Below, piece by piece: positions 62,937 through 64,000 of a DNA stretch of 64,000 nucleotides (positions are counted from its first letter, which is position 1; every line of letters starts with the position of its first letter). This DNA comes from an uncultured Lachnospiraceae bacterium (GTDB lineage: Bacteria; Bacillota; Clostridia; Lachnospirales; Lachnospiraceae). The notes under the pieces are model-generated. The model saw only the letters and a list, made by a program, of their open reading frames with translations, ran no database searches and was not told where the DNA came from. The position numbers and the translations under genes were made by a program. The stretch spans positions 9,558 to 73,557 of the forward strand of contig CAJTVN010000022.1 in assembly GCA_910579685.1 (NCBI GenBank), in the 5' to 3' direction.

Positions 62937-63078
62937 CCTTTTTTGTTATCTGTTCCTCGGCTATCCGCCTGAATACCGTTTCCATTTTTTCAGTGCCTAC
63001 ATAGTGCCTTTCCACGATGATTTTTGTGGGTGGGTGCTGTCGGGTGGCTCTATGCTGTGTGTTGCTGTCCTTACTCAT
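62905..63078 (-). CDS. Small basic protein of the mobile element, 57 residues
   Basis: A complete small gene: AAAGGAG at 7-base spacing, ATG, 57 codons, TAG. The protein starts MSKDSNTQHRATRQH, continues with a basic/hydrophobic strand (TKIIVERHYVGTEK) and a charged helix (METVFRRIAEEQITKKVKEI). It faintly recalls the TnpW-type small proteins of Tn4451-like elements in having a strand followed by a Glu/Arg helix; I am not sure of that. Being the last gene before the element end, it may help excision or replication. Confidence 0.75.
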   Translation of the reverse strand: MSKDSNTQHRATRQHPPTKIIVERHYVGTEKMETVFRRIAEEQITKKVKEIAENSVN

Positions 63079-63102
63079 AAATCTGCTCCTTTACAATAAA
63101 AT

Positions 63103-63132
63103 AGAGCGCATAGACTTTTTTCTATACGCTCT
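63103..63132 (-). terminator. Hairpin between element genes
   Basis: AGAGCGCATAGA and TCTATACGCTCT form a 12-bp stem with one G-U type mismatch and a 6-base loop; on the minus strand ATTTTATT follows. It would end the kinase transcript upstream of the 57-residue gene. Confidence 0.65.
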
Positions 63133-63191
63133 GACGCTATGTAACTATTCTGTTGTGATTGTGGCAATGGTTGTTTCGACAAACTGGAATT

Positions 63192-63671
63192 TTAGGAATT
63201 TACCCATACATCTATTTCGTCCTTCGTTGGGACTTCAAAGATAGACTCAAATTTATCAGCAAGTCCTTCATCAACATAATACATATCAGATTCGTGATTT
63301 AAAACATCCTGATTTCTTTTTTGAATTCTTCTGTTCCACTCAACCGAATCAACATCCAAATAATAGAATTCATAATCAATATACCTTGATGTGTAATACT
63401 CTTTCGCATATTCACGTTCTTTCCTAGTCCAGAACCCCCAGTCTAAAACCACGTTAATTCCTGATTCTGCAATCTCAACAGATTTTGCATATTGGTATGC
63501 CTTTATTCTTTCAACATAGTAATCATGTTTTTCTCCGGCATCCTGTCCAAACACCGACAACATTATTTCATCAATTGAAAGAATCACTGCTTTGTGTGTT
63601 GATTTGATTTTATTGGCATAGGTACTTTTTCCGCTACAAAGCTTGCCACACATAATAAAAACCTTAGACAT
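63192..63671 (-). CDS. P-loop AAA/zeta-type small kinase
   Basis: 159 residues. Walker A GKLCSGKST (9-17) right at the start, a kinase-type VILSIDEIMLSVFG, then VVLDWGFWTRKERE, which places an Asp as in zeta-toxin and chloramphenicol-phosphotransferase-like kinases. GGAGG is 5 bases before ATG 63671; ten more in-frame codons upstream are unlikely. A+T-rich codon use. No antitoxin-like gene is adjacent, so a toxin role is not supported. It may be cargo of the mobile element. Confidence 0.82.
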   Translation of the reverse strand: MSKVFIMCGKLCSGKSTYANKIKSTHKAVILSIDEIMLSVFGQDAGEKHDYYVERIKAYQYAKSVEIAESGINVVLDWGFWTRKEREYAKEYYTSRYIDYEFYYLDVDSVEWNRRIQKRNQDVLNHESDMYYVDEGLADKFESIFEVPTKDEIDVWVNS

Positions 63672-63746
63672 TAGTCCCTCCATAAATATCGATTTGTACA
63701 TTTAATAGAATACCACAATCACACTCATATTTCTATCAGATTTTCA

Positions 63747-64000
63747 TTAAATTTCTTCCTCTCTCCGTTTCGTTTTGTTCTGTTGCCTGTTATGCTGTCG
63801 GCTCTCGTTCTGAAGCTCCCTCTCAAGGTTCTTTCTGTTGTAGCTGATTACCTCGGCATACGCTAATTCTGTGGCGGTCTTGGTCTGCTCCTTGCCGATA
63901 CTGTCATACTCGGACTGCAAAGACTGTATCTCGGCTTTCCACTGTTTCGGCGTTATCTTCTCGCCGTTCTGTAAAAGGCTCTGCGTTGTTTTGCAACCCC
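63747..64000 (-). CDS. Relaxase/mobilisation protein, C-terminal fragment
   Basis: 84 codons from the window edge to a TAA. The peptide is helical and highly charged (PKQWKAEIQSLQSEYDSI, KTATELAYAEVISYN, LERELQNESRQHNRQQ, ending KRREEEI). This coiled, Gln/Arg-rich tail is the kind seen at the end of relaxases in clostridial mobilisable and conjugative elements. The catalytic domain is off the window, so the name is an inference from pattern memory. Confidence 0.6.
   Translation of the reverse strand, partial: GCKTTQSLLQNGEKITPKQWKAEIQSLQSEYDSIGKEQTKTATELAYAEVISYNRKNLERELQNESRQHNRQQNKTKRREEEI

Larger units (their letters stand above)
62868..64000. mobile_element. End of an integrated mobilisable element (partial)
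   Basis: From about 62,868 the plus-strand nuclease gene runs into foreign sequence. The minus strand carries, in order from the window edge, a relaxase-like C-terminus, a P-loop kinase and a 57-residue gene that stops 37 bases from the junction. I could not identify the terminal repeat or attachment core; the integrase must lie outside. The boundary is inferred from the abrupt change in the nuclease C-terminus. Confidence 0.6.

Noticed and set aside
63192..63671. Zeta-type toxin of a toxin-antitoxin pair
   Set aside because: No antitoxin gene adjoins it, and small P-loop kinases of this form have many other roles.

Overview
This window is ordinary chromosome of an anaerobic, spore-forming Firmicute, most likely a Lachnospiraceae member. 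The evidence is the set spoIVA, a SpoVAF-type germination protein, the anaerobic ribonucleotide reductase pair nrdD/nrdG, and the clostridial gene order RpiR regulator / flavoprotein / cmk / ispH / rpsA and ylxM-ffh-rpsP-khpA-rimM-trmD-rplS-lepB-rbgA-rnhB. Codon use is moderately G+C-rich until about 61.7 kb, where the sequence turns clearly A+T-rich.

Layout. 0-2.5 kb: end of a cell-surface polysaccharide locus (membrane protein fragment, GT2, and a convergent GT4). 2.5-9 kb: TetR and RpiR regulators, a flavoprotein, then cmk, ispH, rpsA and a stand-alone CheR. 9-12.4 kb: an RNase H-fold exonuclease divergent from a membrane-anchored GH25 lysozyme, and an AraC regulator. 12.4-22.8 kb: one long housekeeping block for SRP, ribosome, tRNA modification and secretion. 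It has internal promoters, two signal peptidases flanking rbgA, and the flagellar-export-like pair FliK-C/FlhB-C without any flagellar genes. 22.9-26.3 kb: a two-component system. 26.3-34.2 kb: prs divergent from a radical-SAM/der/plsY/gpsA block and a MoxR-VWA pair. 34.3-42.2 kb: tyrS, a YgjP-like metallopeptidase, spoIVA, a nucleoside-salvage cluster (PNP, cytidine deaminase, amidohydrolase) and a membrane-anchored MutS-like ATPase. 42.2-48.4 kb: a 56-residue membrane protein, a WYL regulator, nrdD-nrdG-dut under an apparent NrdR site, and spoVAF. 48.4-52.3 kb (minus strand): a soluble CZB chemoreceptor with a structured leader, and a glycogen-debranching enzyme. 52.5-59 kb: a heterodimeric ABC exporter, an AraC regulator, and a ThuA/Gfo-Idh sugar pair. 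59-61.7 kb: an AraC-type protein fused to a gyrase-B-like ATPase fold, a GNAT and a DUF1848 protein.

The right end (61.7-64 kb) is accessory DNA. A YhcG-type PD-(D/E)XK nuclease gene loses its normal C-terminus near 62,868. From there the minus strand carries an unrecognised 57-residue gene, a small P-loop kinase and the C-terminal end of a likely relaxase, so the window probably ends inside an integrated mobilisable element.

Items most worth a second look: the AraC/GyrB-ATPase fusion with altered nucleotide-binding residues; two places where a promoter is buried inside the upstream operon's terminator hairpin (spoVAF and the WYL regulator); the long structured leader of the CZB receptor; and the truncated nuclease/mobile element junction.
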